This document shows positions 1 through 10,405 of a stretch of DNA of 25,584 nucleotides, piece after piece. The DNA is from Larix sibirica (Eukaryota; Streptophyta; Pinopsida; Pinales; Pinaceae): contig NWUY0300016713.1 in the NCBI GenBank assembly GCA_004151065.3, positions 44,951 to 70,534 on the forward strand. The letters run 5' to 3'. A program made the translations under genes and the position numbers. The notes beneath the pieces were generated by a model. That model worked only from the letters and a program-made list of their open reading frames with translations. It was not told where the DNA came from and ran no database searches. Every line of letters begins with the position of its first letter. Position 1 is the stretch's first letter.

Positions 1-39
1 GCTCATTTGCACAAGCAGGGGATAAAACCCTAGCTACAT

Positions 40-1530
40 GGCATGAGGGCCGGAAAGGAGGAATTGGTAGCTCCCCCGATTTTATCCTTCTTCCCGGTCC
101 AATTCAACATTCTCTTTAAATCATCTTTGATTATGTCCCAGGAAGCTCGACAGAAGTTGGTAAAACCATCAGGCCCAGGGGCTTTGTCCAAATGTAGAGG
201 CCATATGGAATCTCGAATTTCATTTTCAAAAATAGGTTTATCAAGCTCATAATTATTAGAATCAGAGATGAGGAAGGGAATACCTGTCAATAGATCAGCT
301 TGAGCCTCTAGGTCTGCCTTATTGTTGTCAGTATAGAGGTTTTGGAAATGCTAGAATGCATGAATTTTGATCTCCTGTTGGCCGCCAATACGATTCCCAT
401 TATTATCTTTTAACTCTTTGATCAAGTTGTAGCTGAGCCGAATTTTGGTTTGTTTGTGGAAGTACTTTGTATTGCTGTCCCCCCCTTTGAGCCAAGTTTG
501 CCTTAACTTAATTCTCCATACTTCCTCTTCTTGTCTTGCCGCGCTAAGAATTCTTAGATCAAGGTCCTTTTCCTGGTTATGGGTGGAGACAGTGATTTCA
601 TTTTCTTCCATTTTGTTGTGAAGGATAACAAGTTCAGATTGCAACTTTCTCTTGATGGATCCAGGATTCTGACACTTTTTTTTAACCCAGGCTTTGAGCA
701 CAGCACGGATAGCTCAAATTTTACATTCCCATGTGTAACTTGGTGATCCATGAAATGTAGTATTTTAGGCATCCCAGATATGCTAATAAGATTACCATTA
801 TGCAACCATAAGGGATTGAATCTAAACGGGATAGGCCCTAGATTTTTAGGGACATAAACCATTAAGAAAATTGGTTTGTGATCAAAAGTAGCCGACGGTA
901 AAGCTTTTGCTGTTATTATGAAGTTTTTCAGGAGGAAAGTTTAACTAACCAAGAACTTATCTAATTTAGCTGCAATATGACCAATTCCTGCTTTGTGATT
1001 ACTCCAAGTGAACTTACCATTTTTCATCTCCACACCAATAAATCTAACTTAGAAATTAAATCCTCCATCTTTTCACCGAAGGGGTCCCTGACCCTGGATC
1101 CACCTAATTTTTCCTGCTGATTTCTAGTGTTGTTAAAGTTGCCCGCAATGATCACGTCCTTAGCCTACAACTCATTTTTAAGCTTGAAGAGATCATCCCA
1201 GAACAATTCTTTGTCCTTTTAGTGTGTAGGACCATAAAGGTTACAAATGAAAGTAGATTGCTAATTTTTTTTGTATTTCTAAGAATAGCCATTGTTGACT
1301 TTCTTTAAAAGAATTTAAAATAGAATTGCTAGAAAAGAACATATCAATCCCTCCTGAGGCTCCTTTGGAGTTGTTAGCTTTCCCCTGATTGTCTTTCCAG
1401 AAATGACTTGAAAGCGCTAAAACATACATGCCCTGCATTTTTGTCTCCTGGAGGAGTACTAAGTCTGGTTTTTTAGTATTGATTAGGTCTCTCAACACTT
1501 CGACTTTACTAAAACCACCCANCCCCTCCC
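40..1530 (-). mobile_element. LINE-A fragment (copy 0): ORF2 endonuclease and N-terminal RT only
   Basis: This is a truncated, decayed copy of the LINE family seen near full length at 4925-11850; it aligns almost collinearly with about 8893-10375. Reading leftwards it encodes the start of the endonuclease (LLQETKMQG near 1440, with the catalytic Glu), the GDFN-type motif, the DHK motif near 880, the linker helix region and the start of RT (LDKAPGPDGF near 180). Homology stops abruptly at about 1530, just inside the ORF2 start, and at about 40, inside RT, so both ends are broken. The frame has stops and shifts. The endonuclease motif reads GNFN rather than GDFN (codon near 1131), which removes an active-site Asp. 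An undetermined base lies at 1522. It cannot encode an active protein. Confidence 0.88.
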
Positions 1531-2880
1531 AAGGCCATTCACCACTAGCATAGCCCCATGAGTGAATGTATCATTCCCCCTTGGTCAAATCAGCATGACC
1601 AATCTAGGAGAATGTTTTCCCGATGCTGCAAACTGGAGAAACATCAACATTCTCTATCTCCACAAAATACAATATAAACCACTCATGAGTACAATAAGAA
1701 TAAATACAAAAAAGTCACAATTAGAAAATTAAAAAAAGTATAAAAACCATTCCACTCTACACAAAATGTCTCTTCATGGGGTAGTGTTTTGAATGGTTTA
1801 CACACATAAACCTGGTAAAATGAATTAATCATATCAATGACACTTACTATACTTGCACATATAGATGACGCTTAAGCATCATTCCATGGATGCTTGACAC
1901 ATCTAGTCTTGAGTGATGTTAGATAGCAAAGTGACACCAAATCTTGGGTATAAAAGGACAAAGGATTGACAAAAAGGAAAAGGTAAAAGGTGTTAATGCT
2001 AGGGGGATTCCAAGAAAGGGACGATGAAGAGGGTGGTGATATGAAGGCAGGACTAATGAAGGAAAGATGGGTAGGATATAAATGTGAGGTATGGTTGGTA
2101 AGGTGAAGTCATATATATTTTAGTATATAGGATGAAACAACCACATTCCATGTTTTGTAGAGATAACGCAATGGTTAATCACACCAATATGCAATTGTAT
2201 TGATTAAGGCCTTACTTGAAATGATGATGCAGGGAGACATCAACCAATTAGGAGGTAGAGAAAGAGAGGGGAGTGATTAAGAAGCAAGAAGGTGTAAAAG
2301 GATAAGTGAGAAGAAAGAAGGAAGGATGAGAGAAAACAACACAAACCAAATGTGAGATAACTAATGTTAATCACTATAGGAGGCCCAAGCTGTCCATGTG
2401 AAGGTCCAATAAAGGGTGGGGCTTCAATGAACTAGGTGAGTAAGAGGGGAGGAACATGAGGTTTCACCATACTAGTTAACGTGAGTGAGTAGGGATAGAG
2501 GGTGTGGTTCATGCCAATCCAAGATGCAAGTACATTTATTTAAGAAGATCAAATCATACAACCAAGTAAAGTATGAAAGGAAACAAATGCAATTATGGGT
2601 GCATGTGTTGGATGATTTCACCAACAATGGGATGATAAATATGTGTCTTCCAAAACTACATGTATGAAAATATCTAATGACCTAGCTACAACCTTGCACT
2701 CAAATAAAATGGGCCTTCCAATAGCCATCAATCCAGATGGTCATCAATTCGGTGGGGATACCTAGTGAAAGTGTAAAAGGATCAGCTATAATGAGGGGCA
2801 ATGGGAGCGGTACTAGTGACCAACGAAATATGATCTAGGTACCATCATTTCCCACAACAATCGCCTATTAGGTAGATGCC
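1531..2880. other. Intergenic, no gene recognised
   Basis: The stretch is moderately AT-rich with many purine-rich plus-strand runs (about 1980-2340). The short open frames here are no longer than expected by chance and match no family I recognise. The first 140 bases, beside the LINE-A fragment, hold a coding-like minus-strand frame with two stops that I could not identify. Confidence 0.5.
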
Positions 2881-3027
2881 CTAAAATTTGGCCACTAGGT
2901 TACCTCCGTCAAGTGCGGAGAAGAAGTTGTCCTTGGAATGGTGATATGTAGCCTCCAAATCAAAGTGGTGGGAGCCCCCTTGGGAGAACAAAAACAACCT
3001 CACCTCGGGTTTGACCTTCTCTTGCAT
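2881..3027 (-). pseudogene. Unidentified short coding-like remnant
   Basis: An ATG at 3027 opens 48 codons ending in TAG at 2881-2883. The peptide has a mixed, protein-like composition (for example FSQGGSHHFDLEATYHHS followed by KDNFFSALDGGNL), and the frame stays protein-like past the stop towards about 2700, interrupted by further stops. I considered a plant F-box/DUF295-like relic from the general look, but no diagnostic motif supports it. It may be a gene fragment or chance. No function is assigned. Confidence 0.2.
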
Positions 3028-4924
3028 GGTGCCTCATTACTCATATATTCTTGAGCACTTGATAGTGGAGGATTTTTTAAAGTTTCCTATTAAGACAACT
3101 TACTATGTTTCATAATGAAAAACAACCATGGGGCATTATTTAGATGCCTAGTCCCAAGGTCCTACCTAGCTACTAAATTCTTTTGTGACCCCTATGGGGG
3201 AATTTAATGAGTTGATTAGGATATTGATGTGTGTTTGAAAACTGAAAAATAATAATGATTTCATATACTGAAAATGTACAAATTATTGGTTTTTGAGAAG
3301 TAACTCTCTCTTTATGGATATTGAAACTCCTCACTTTAAACTAAATGTGGTAATATACGATACACAAACATCATTAACAAATCAAATCAACATAATAGGA
3401 AAATTTTCAAAGAATATAATCACACTTGCAAGAAAAAACCAATATAGAGTAGGATAGAGTACATGATGATGAAATTCCAAATAATAATTCTCCAGTTAGT
3501 CCAAGCTTAAATTTTAGTTAAAAGGGTAATCTTATTTTATCCACTATAAAATTTATCTCTAACCATATTTCTCCTCCCAAATTTCTTCAAAAAAAATATT
3601 ATTTTGTTTGGTCTGATCGACTTTTTAATGTCATAGAATTAATAAAAATACCTAAATAAAGTCAGCACATCACTTAAGCAACATTATGGGGAAAACGTAG
3701 CTTAAGTTATGCTCTCGTTGAACTAAAGTTGAGCGGGTGAAAAACTGGAGAAAAAATTGACAAAAAATAATGAAATGTTGCTTAAGCAACGTTCCATTAA
3801 AATTTTCTCAATTTTTTCTCCACTTTTCCGCCCACTCAACTTCAGTTCGACGTTGAAAATTTATATTTTCATTAAAAATCAGTCCAAACGTTGAATTGGG
3901 ACCCCAAATGTAGAGTGCATGTCGATTGAGGTTTTACTTTCTTCCTTTACTTTCCTCCTTGCATTAGCTTTCTTGCAGCATTTTTCTTTACTTCTAGGAC
4001 AAGATAAAGTGGGAATGCCTTCTTGTACCATTATGTTGATTTGTTGTCAAAGTTATTCTCATTCATTCCTTTATTAATCAATATCTACATAGTTTCACCC
4101 TAGCTCTGACTCTTAGTTTTGTGAATTCAAACTAGGCCTATTGTTGATTCATGAGGTTTTCTTGGACACCTCTAACTTGTTCACGTTGATCCCGATGATA
4201 TTGATACCATGTGTTATCTTACTAATGGGGTTCCCCTTGTGTTCAACATCCTTTATTAGTGTCTTCAAACAATATTACAACACACCACATGTATGCTCTT
4301 CTATTTTATTTATATTACAATAGTTGATTTTATTCATAGCATGGTATTATTACGATTGATTTTATTATTCGTGTCTATGTTTTGTTATCATGTTTATAGT
4401 AAATCCGTGTTTAATAATCCAATGGAAACTATAATGGTTATGTAACTTAGGACCCAATTTGGAACCAATTTATTTATCGGGTTTCTCCCATGTCAAAAAA
4501 AAATGATCAAGACTTTGTTAACATGAACCAATCAATAGTCATTTCTTTGTCCTCACATCCAACTTTTTTTTGGCTATCATGGTTGGACCATTTGACCACC
4601 CATCAATATTATGGATGTATTTTGCAAACTAATCTCCTTCCACATAAGGGTTTGGTTCTCAGGTTATTTCATGGTCTTTCTCCATAGTAACTACACAATT
4701 TCTTATAGACTTTAAAGGCTTGACCCTTCCTAAACTTGCATTTTAATCTAAACATAAGTAAGTGTCTTTTAGGCCACTAATAAGACCAATAGGTTTATTT
4801 AATCCAAAGATTAAGGGTCTTTATTAAAAAACTACTTAAGATCAATAAATTTGTTTGGACTAAAAGTATATTTAGATTAAAAGATTATATAAAATAAATG
4901 TATTTTAATTAAAAAAATTAATTA
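3028..4924. other. AT-rich intergenic DNA with one palindrome
   Basis: Apart from the palindrome at 3716-3852, I see no gene. Small plus-strand frames around 4141-4323 and 4490-4687 are hydrophobic, T-rich readings of AT-rich DNA with no motif. The right edge abuts the A-tracts marking the 3' end of LINE-A. Confidence 0.5.
3716..3852. repeat. Long imperfect palindrome (foldback) centred on TTGCTTAAGCAA
   Basis: About 68 bases on the left (3717-3783) pair with 3784-3851 on the right at roughly 80% complementarity by eye, with about one single-base bulge. The centre, GTTGCTTAAGCAAC (3777-3790), is a perfect palindrome with no loop. Arm landmarks are GTTGAGCGGGTGAAAAACTG on the left and the complement of a CCACTTTTCCGCCCACTCAA stretch on the right. 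A further CTTAAGCAACATTATGG at about 3672 resembles the centre. It could be a foldback/MITE relic or a hairpin-RNA locus. No terminal repeat or target duplication was identified. Confidence 0.75.
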
Positions 4925-4925
4925 C

Positions 4926-4959
4926 TTTTTTTTTAACATAAACAGTTGAGTTTTTTTTT
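4926..4959 (-). other. LINE-A 3' A-tracts (probable poly(A) tail)
   Basis: Two runs of nine T on the plus strand (4926-4934 and 4951-4959) are A9 tracts in the element's orientation, separated by 16 bases. Either may be the true tail of the retrotransposed RNA. The sequence beyond 4926 is AT-rich genomic DNA without similarity to the element. Confidence 0.55.
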
Positions 4960-5252
4960 AATATATATGAAAAAAAGAAAATAGAACCAGGGTTACATAG
5001 TGTATGAGCAGGCTCGTTGGTGTGCAACCGTGGCTCTACATTCATCTTTGACCTTCTTACATAATGTATGAAAGACTGATGCCAATACAAAACTATTACA
5101 TTGCTTCCAAGAAGTTTTTTGAACAGAGACTTAGATCTTATAACCAAAATAAACTAACAAAGGATTACAAACATTAAGTAAAATACGAGAATACTGCGTA
5201 AAATTCGACCAGGACAGAGAGAAGAGAAACCAAAAAACAACGCCAAGCAGCT

Positions 5253-5999
5253 TCAGAGCTCCGCATCCATGCCACAATTGTTCTACAAAGCCTTCTTGAG
5301 TTACTTGATCTCTGCACTGATGCCATGAACATTCTCATTTATCTCTTTTGCTATTTCATGGATTTTCCTGATCTGGATTGTTCCACGCTCCTCGTTGTTC
5401 TCCATTGCTATAGCCAGAGCTTCCACTTTTCATCTAAGCTCTCGAACCTCCAAACGGGTTGCTTGCTCCGAGATTGAAAATAGCTACAAGGTTTTCTTAA
5501 TCTCTGATACCTCAATTCTAAGAACATGAACCTCAACATCCAGAATAGCTAGGTGGTCATCAATCACGCTGAGAGGGGACACGTTTCCCTGAATTTCATT
5601 AAAACCAAGACCCTGAAACGAATCCTTGTTCGGACCCGGGGATACTCCTTCCAAACCTCTTGATGCAGAGTAAGGACGCTTCCTGCCATCAATTTCACCA
5701 TTATCATACGAAGCACCACAAAATTTCTACTTGCAATGTAGGCCCTCTTGAGATCCTGGCCAAGAGGGAAACTGCTTCCTAAAATCTATAGAAGCACAGT
5801 TTGGGATTGTTTTCATACAATAGGGGTATCCAGAATTTGCCATTTCAGTAATCTCAAAAGAACGGGAGAGATGCCAAGCGACTCTGCCTGCAACATGATA
5901 TAACATGTTTCCTCCACGGTCGTTCGAAGGGGCAAGATGCATGCTACCCATGTGGAGGCCATGTGAAGCGTTCGTGCGAACATCCCATGCCTCGAGATC
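5253..5999 (-). pseudogene. Possible LINE-A third ORF (coiled-coil-like), broken
   Basis: One reading frame runs from just after a TGA at 6000-6002 to a TGA at 5253-5255, about 249 codons, with internal stops at 5727-5729, 5484-5486, 5430-5432, 5301-5303 and 5283-5285. Despite the stops it reads like protein. The N-terminal half is mixed, followed by a Ser/Pro/Gly-rich stretch (SASRGLEGVSPGPNKDSF). The C-terminal ~90 residues are rich in Leu, Ile, Val, Glu and Lys with heptad-like spacing (HLAILDVEVHVLRIEVSEIK; IQIRKIHEIAKEINENVHGI), suggesting a coiled coil. The TGA at 5430 and the stops at 5301 and 5283 could each come from CGA, CAA or CAG by one C-to-T change. It lies between the RNase H stop and the A-tail, so it would be on the LINE transcript. 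It may be a genuine ORF3, a C-terminal part of ORF2 split off by frameshift, or a captured host fragment. Confidence 0.45.
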
Positions 6000-6195
6000 T
6001 CAAACAGGGTTTGTAACCATAGCATAAAATTTGGTAAAAATCCCAAACTGCAAAAAGGTGGTGACCAAGGCTTTCACCAAAGAGTTTACGAATTTTATCA
6101 TAGATAAGTGCTTTGTGTAAAGGAACTAGATAGTGGGGAATTGCAAATTCATGGAATCTAGGGTTTGCTATATGTGAGGTTACTAACGAGCACAC
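5990..6195 (-). pseudogene. Coding-like bridge between ORF2 and the coiled-coil frame
   Basis: This frame is shifted relative to both neighbours. It overlaps the last ORF2 codons and stays open to 5944, reading HEFAIPHYLVPLHKALIYDK and then KLFGESLGHHLFAVWDFYQI. It has no ATG at its left edge and begins inside the RNase H tail. The simplest view is that a small indel near 6180 shifted the ORF2 C-terminus into this frame and another near 5990 moved the reading into the coiled-coil frame, but an independent ORF cannot be excluded. No domain is recognised. Confidence 0.3.
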
Positions 6196-6214
6196 CTCGG
6201 TCTAACTTAGATCC

Positions 6215-6590
6215 CTCATTTTCCATCTCATCTGATGCTCTATTATTTGCTCTCAAGATGTGGAAAAAGTTGATAGTGTTGAATTCACTGACAAGGAACT
6301 TTAGAAGGCTGTGGAATTTGGAAGCAGGTCTCTTTCCATTCATAATCAAACTCCTAGCCTCCCTGATGAAAATCATAGAGTCGTCACAAACTGCTAAATC
6401 GGTGATGCCTTCCTCTCTAGCGATCTCCGGGACTTTTGTTAGGGCTACCCATTCAACATTGTTGTTTGTTTTTCGACCTATTCCCCAGGCATAGTTCTTC
6501 TTCTTGATTCCAATGAAGTCATAGAGTATTCCACCCGCACCTGCCAACCCTAGGTTGCCTTTCGAGGCTCCGTCAAAGAAGAGAGTGCTG
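6215..6590 (-). other. LINE-A ORF2 RNase H domain
   Basis: This is a plant-type RNase H (RVT_3) domain that would degrade RNA in the RNA-DNA hybrid. It has the first catalytic Asp in FFDGASKGNLGLAGAGG, a VEWVALT helix (catalytic Glu), an Asp in VCDDSMIFI, and the C-terminal ANNRASDEM motif, where the Asp after Ala-Ser is kept. It is the best-preserved piece of LINE-A. A stop near 6650 lies just upstream. Confidence 0.85.
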
Positions 6591-6989
6591 CATCCAATAT
6601 TTTTCTGCCAATTGTGGAGCTCCTCAGTGCTCATTCTAATATGCCAATTCTAAGAATTGGGTCTCTTAATCGGAGTAGGAAAAAATAGAGAGGGATTCGG
6701 GGATAAGAAGTACGAGGCCCAAATTTTTTCTTCTACCGTGAGAGGTTCCTTGTTAATATTTTTCATACATTGGACTAGCAAGGCTTCGAACCAAAGCACT
6801 TTAGCCAATTCCAGAACACAAGCGGGAATGGAGCTGATATCTTAAAAAATTTCCTTGTTTCTAGATACCCATATCTTCCAGCAGATAAATTTAGGAAGAG
6901 CTTCCCAGGCTCTCTTGAAGTCAAGATTGTTGTGGAGGGAACCCGTGTAATAACCCTTCCAACTTGAAAACAGATCATTCCAGTCAGTT

Positions 6990-7310
6990 GGCAGAGTCAC
7001 CTCAAAGTTCAAATCGACGAAGGCCTTGTGCCAAAATTCCTGGGCGAATTTGTATTCCAAAAACAAATGGTCAATAGTTTCCTTCGAGGCTTTACAGAGG
7101 ATGCATCTCGCAGGGCCCTTGATACCTCTTTTTTTAAGGTTCTCAGCAATGAGGATTTTTCGATGGGATAAAGTCCAAGTGAATGCATTAATTTTTGGGA
7201 GGCTACCTTTAATCCAAACTTTAGCCCATTTTGTATCCTTCACTCTGTTGTTGCTATCCATAAGATGATACCCGGCTTTGATAGAATAGGCTCCCGAATC
7301 GCTCCACCCT
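6990..7310 (-). other. LINE-A ORF2 zf-RVT domain
   Basis: This is the zinc-binding region that follows RT in plant LINE ORF2 proteins. It shows SIKAGYHLM, a W-x-K-x-x-x-PKINAFTW core, then CILC and DHLFLEYKF. The residue after LFLE is normally Cys (HLFLEC); here it is Tyr, one G-to-A change, so one zinc ligand appears lost. Confidence 0.75.
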
Positions 7311-7899
7311 CTTCTGTCCAACATATTCTGGTGAATAGGAGCGGCTCCTTGCAAAAGATCTAGAAGTGCGTCGTATTCAGACTGGAGGTTACTCGGGATC
7401 TCTAAATTGAGCCAAGCTACCCATCTACCATTGTCGGTCCACTTCGAGAGGTCATATAGAGTGGAAATATGAATACTATCCATCCAATTTTTGAGTTCAA
7501 TGAAATTTTGCTTGAAATTGACAGGGGATTTTGGGTCCGGACCTAGCTTGGCAGCCTAGAGCTTGATTTTTTTTCCATTTCCAGGGATCCAATAGGAATG
7601 GCTTTGCAAAATAGGCATTTCCTTTTTGCACAGGATCCAAATGGGAGAGCCGATTTTATGTTGGTCAATCTTCTCTATACATCGCAATCTATTCCCGATC
7701 ATGTATTTCTTGCAAAGGATCTCTTTCCACCAAGACTTCTTGCCTGTGATAACTCTCCAAAGGATTTTGGCACCTAAGGCGATATTCATTAGCAAGGGAT
7801 CTCTCATACCTGCGCCATTAGCACCTTTAGTTATGCAGACCTTATCCCAACTCAGTAGATGAAATTTTTTGGCACCATTGGATTTCCTTCCTTGCTAGA

Positions 7900-9145
7900 G
7901 AAAGTTGTGAAGCTCTTTGGTTATCTTCTGAATAACACCCTTGGGGGATAAAGAGATTGAACTGATGTAGACCGGGTAGGCTGAGAGAACAGAGTTGATC
8001 AAAACTAGATTCCCAGCTAAATTTAGCCACCTGAAACCCCACGAGGTGATTTTGGATTTGATCTTATCAATCAGACTCTGCCAATGCATTACTTTCTTGT
8101 TTCCCTTGAAAATTGGAATACCGAGATAAACAAAAGAATTCCATGAGGGACATCTTTTGAATCCCAATATCCTGGAGATTCTGACAATAGTTTCCTTAGG
8201 GCAATTCCAGCCATAAATTTTGGATTTCATGGAGTTAACTTTTTCGTCATAAGATTTGAGAAAGGTAGTTAAAGCACTCTTGAATCTTTCCTCTATGATA
8301 GTAGAAGCTCCACCAAGCAAAATTGTTTTTTCTGCGAATTGAGCATGATTAATTGCTCTGACTCCTCTAGCAATCTTCAGCCCTTTGATTTCCCCCAACC
8401 TTTGAAGATGACTTAACTTTCAACTGAGAGACTCGACCACTAGAAGATAGAGAATGGGAGACATGGGGCACCCCTGCCTTAGGCCTCTAGTGGCTTGAAA
8501 GAAAGAAGTGGGCCTATCGTTTACTAGAGGGGTGATCCAGGGCTTGCTTATACAAGCTTTCACCCATCTGATAAATCTATTGGAGAAACCAAACTTTTTC
8601 ATAATCTCGAATAAGAAGAAGTGATTCACCCTGTCAAAATCGTTTTCCATGTCCAACTAGATTTCCATACCCTGCTGCTTTCTCTCCATACTAGAGTGTA
8701 TTGCCTCATGTACAATGATGATATTATCCAAGATTTGACGACCAGCAATGAACCCACCTTGAGAGTCAGAGATTATATTTCCCATTAGCTTTTTCATTCG
8801 AGTGTCTATGATCTTCGAAAGAATCTTGTAAGAGGTATTGCAGAGGGAGATAGGCCTAAATCTCTCTATTGAACTGGGGTTGCAATCTTTTGGCATGAGG
8901 GCCAGGAAGGAGGAGTTGGTAGCTCTCCCAATTTTATCCTTCTTCCTAGTCCAATTCAATATTCTCCTTAAATCATCTTTGATGATGTCCCAGACAGCTC
9001 GATAGAAGTTAATGATAAAACCATCAGGCCCAGGGGCTTTGTCCAAATGTAGAGACCATATGGCATCTTTCATTTCATTTTCATAAATAGGTTTATCAAG
9101 CTCACAATTATCAGAATCAGAGATGAGGAAGGGAATACCTGTCAA
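7900..9145 (-). other. LINE-A ORF2 reverse transcriptase domain
   Basis: This is the RVT_1 domain of a plant L1 ORF2. In order: KAPGPDGF, a fingers/palm segment with RFRPISLCN, QGGFIAGRQ, the first catalytic Asp in LDMENDFDRV (usually LDMEKAYDRV), GLRQGCPMSPILYLL, and the FAEK box in place of FADD. The thumb region has SFVYLGIPIFKGNKK and SWGFRWLNLAGNLVLI. Stops at 8657-8659 (before LDMEN) and 8420-8422 interrupt it. Confidence 0.88.
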
Positions 9146-9699
9146 TAGTTCAACTTGAGCCTCCGGATCCGCCTCGTTGTTGTCAATATAGAGGTTCTGG
9201 AAATGCTCGAATGCATGAATTTTGATCTCCTCCTATCCTCTAATACGATTCCCATTATTATCTTTTAACTCTTTGATCGAGTTGTAGCTGAGACAGATTT
9301 TGGTTTGTTTATGGAAGTACTCTGTGTTGTTGTACCCCCCTTTGAGCCAAGTTTTCCTTGACTTAATTCTACATACTTCCTCTTCTTGTCTTGTCGCGCT
9401 GAGGATCCTTAGATCTAGGTCCTTTTCCTGGTTAAGGGTGGAGACAGTGATTTCGTTTTCTTCCATTCTGTTGTGAAGGATAGCAAGTTTAGATTGCAAC
9501 TTTCTCTTGATGGATCCAGGATTCTGATACTTTTTTTTAACCCAAGATTTAAGAGAAACATGAACAACCCGAAGTTTACATTCCCAGGTGTAACTAGGTG
9601 ATCCGTGAAAGGTGGTATTCCAGGTGTAAGATTGATTCCCATTATGCAACCATAAAGGATTGAATCTAAACGGGATAGGCCCAAGATTTTCAGGGACAA

Positions 9700-10403
9700 A
9701 AATCATTAAGCAAATTGGTTTGTGATCAGAAGTTGCTGACGGCAGAGCTTTCGTTGCTATTATGAAGTTTTTCAGGAGAAAAGTAGAGCTGACCAAGAAC
9801 CTATCTAATTTAGCTGCTATGTGACAAATTCCTGCTCTGCGATTACTCCAAGTGAACTTACCATTTTTCATCTCAATATCCAACAAATCTAACTCATAAG
9901 TTAAATCCTCCATCTTTTCACCAAAGGGGTCCCTAAACTTGGATCCACCTCATTTTTCTTGCTGATTCCTGGTGGTGTTAAAATCTACCGCAATGATCAT
10001 GTCCTTACCTTGCAGCTCATTTTTAAGCTTGAAAAGATCATCCCAAAACAATTCTTTGTCCTTGTAATGTGTAGGACCATAAATGTTACAAATAAAAGTA
10101 GATTGTTGATTTATTTTGTTTTGTATTTCTAAGAATAGCCATTGCTGGCTTTCTTTAAAATACTTTAATATAAAATTGCTAGAGAAAAAAAATAACAATC
10201 CCTCCCGAAGCTCCTTTGGAGTTGTTAGCTTTTCCCTGATTGTCTTTCCAGAAATGACGTGAAAGCGCTAAAACATCCACGCCCTGCATTTTTGTCTCCT
10301 GGAGAAGTACTACGTCTGGTTTTTCAGTATTGATTAGGTCTCTCAACACTTCGACTTTACTAAAACCACCTAGACCCCTACAATTCCAGGAGACAAGTTT
10401 CAT
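9700..10403 (-). other. LINE-A ORF2 endonuclease domain
   Basis: This is an exonuclease-endonuclease-phosphatase fold domain that nicks target DNA to prime reverse transcription. Visible motifs are SWNCRGLGG at the N-terminus, LLQET (catalytic Glu), the GDFN-equivalent AVDFN (Gly replaced by Val, Asp kept) near 9985, and SDHKPI near 9735 (catalytic Asp-His pair kept). A one-base insertion in an A8 run at about 10182-10189, compared with the copy at 40-1530, shifts the frame, and a TGA follows at 9950-9952. Confidence 0.85.
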
Positions 10404-10405
10404 CA
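10401..10405 (-). promoter_or_regulatory. LINE-A ORF1 stop / ORF2 start overlap (TGATG)
   Basis: A frame reading through the basic, charged ORF1 C-terminus (ending SYSSKK) stops at TGA 10405-10403, and the ORF2 ATG is 10403-10401, sharing one A. Such overlaps can allow a terminating ribosome to restart on the second ORF. The ORF1 frame upstream needs one frameshift near 10660-10675 to join this C-terminus. Confidence 0.6.

Larger units (their letters stand above)
6158..10403 (-). pseudogene. LINE-A ORF2: endonuclease-reverse transcriptase-RNase H polyprotein, inactivated
   Basis: ORF2 begins at ATG 10403-10401 (MKLVSWNCRGLGG, the usual endonuclease N-terminus), overlapping the ORF1 stop by one base. 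The catalytic Glu lies in LLQETKMQG. A frameshift in an A-run near 10185 breaks the endonuclease; downstream, from 10198 to 6158, everything lies in one frame interrupted by stops at 9950, 9233, 8657, 8420, 7895, 7556, 6842 and near 6650. RT motifs include RFRPISLCN, QGGFIAGRQILDNI, LDMENDFDRV and GLRQGCPMSP. The FADD box reads FAEK (8327-8338), so both catalytic Asp are gone. The zf-RVT domain and an RNase H domain (FFDGASKGN) follow. At about 1,415 codons the length is normal for a plant L1 ORF2. It is unambiguously non-functional. Confidence 0.9.

Noticed and set aside
1640-1665. GAGAATGTTGATG on the minus strand as a second copia polypurine/LTR junction
   Set aside because: The tract is interrupted by pyrimidines and no LTR-like sequence or Pol end follows the expected order.
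1535-1672. Coding-like minus-strand frame beside the LINE-A fragment (IENVDVSPVCSIGKTFS then two stops)
   Set aside because: It is short, interrupted and matches nothing I recognise; it could be chance.
2485-2667. Small plus-strand ORF
   Set aside because: It starts at GTG, has no homology signal, and lies in AT/purine-rich intergenic DNA.
4141-4687. Two plus-strand hydrophobic ORFs
   Set aside because: Hydrophobicity reflects T-rich sequence; there is no domain, no intron signals and no good initiation context.
4880-4934. Target-site duplication of LINE-A
   Set aside because: TAATTAAT-like matches near 11855-11870 are AT-rich and inexact, so they give no reliable duplication.
4905-5147. 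80-codon frame at the 3' end of LINE-A
   Set aside because: It runs through the A-tracts and AT-rich 3' region, has no motif, and is explained as untranslated sequence.
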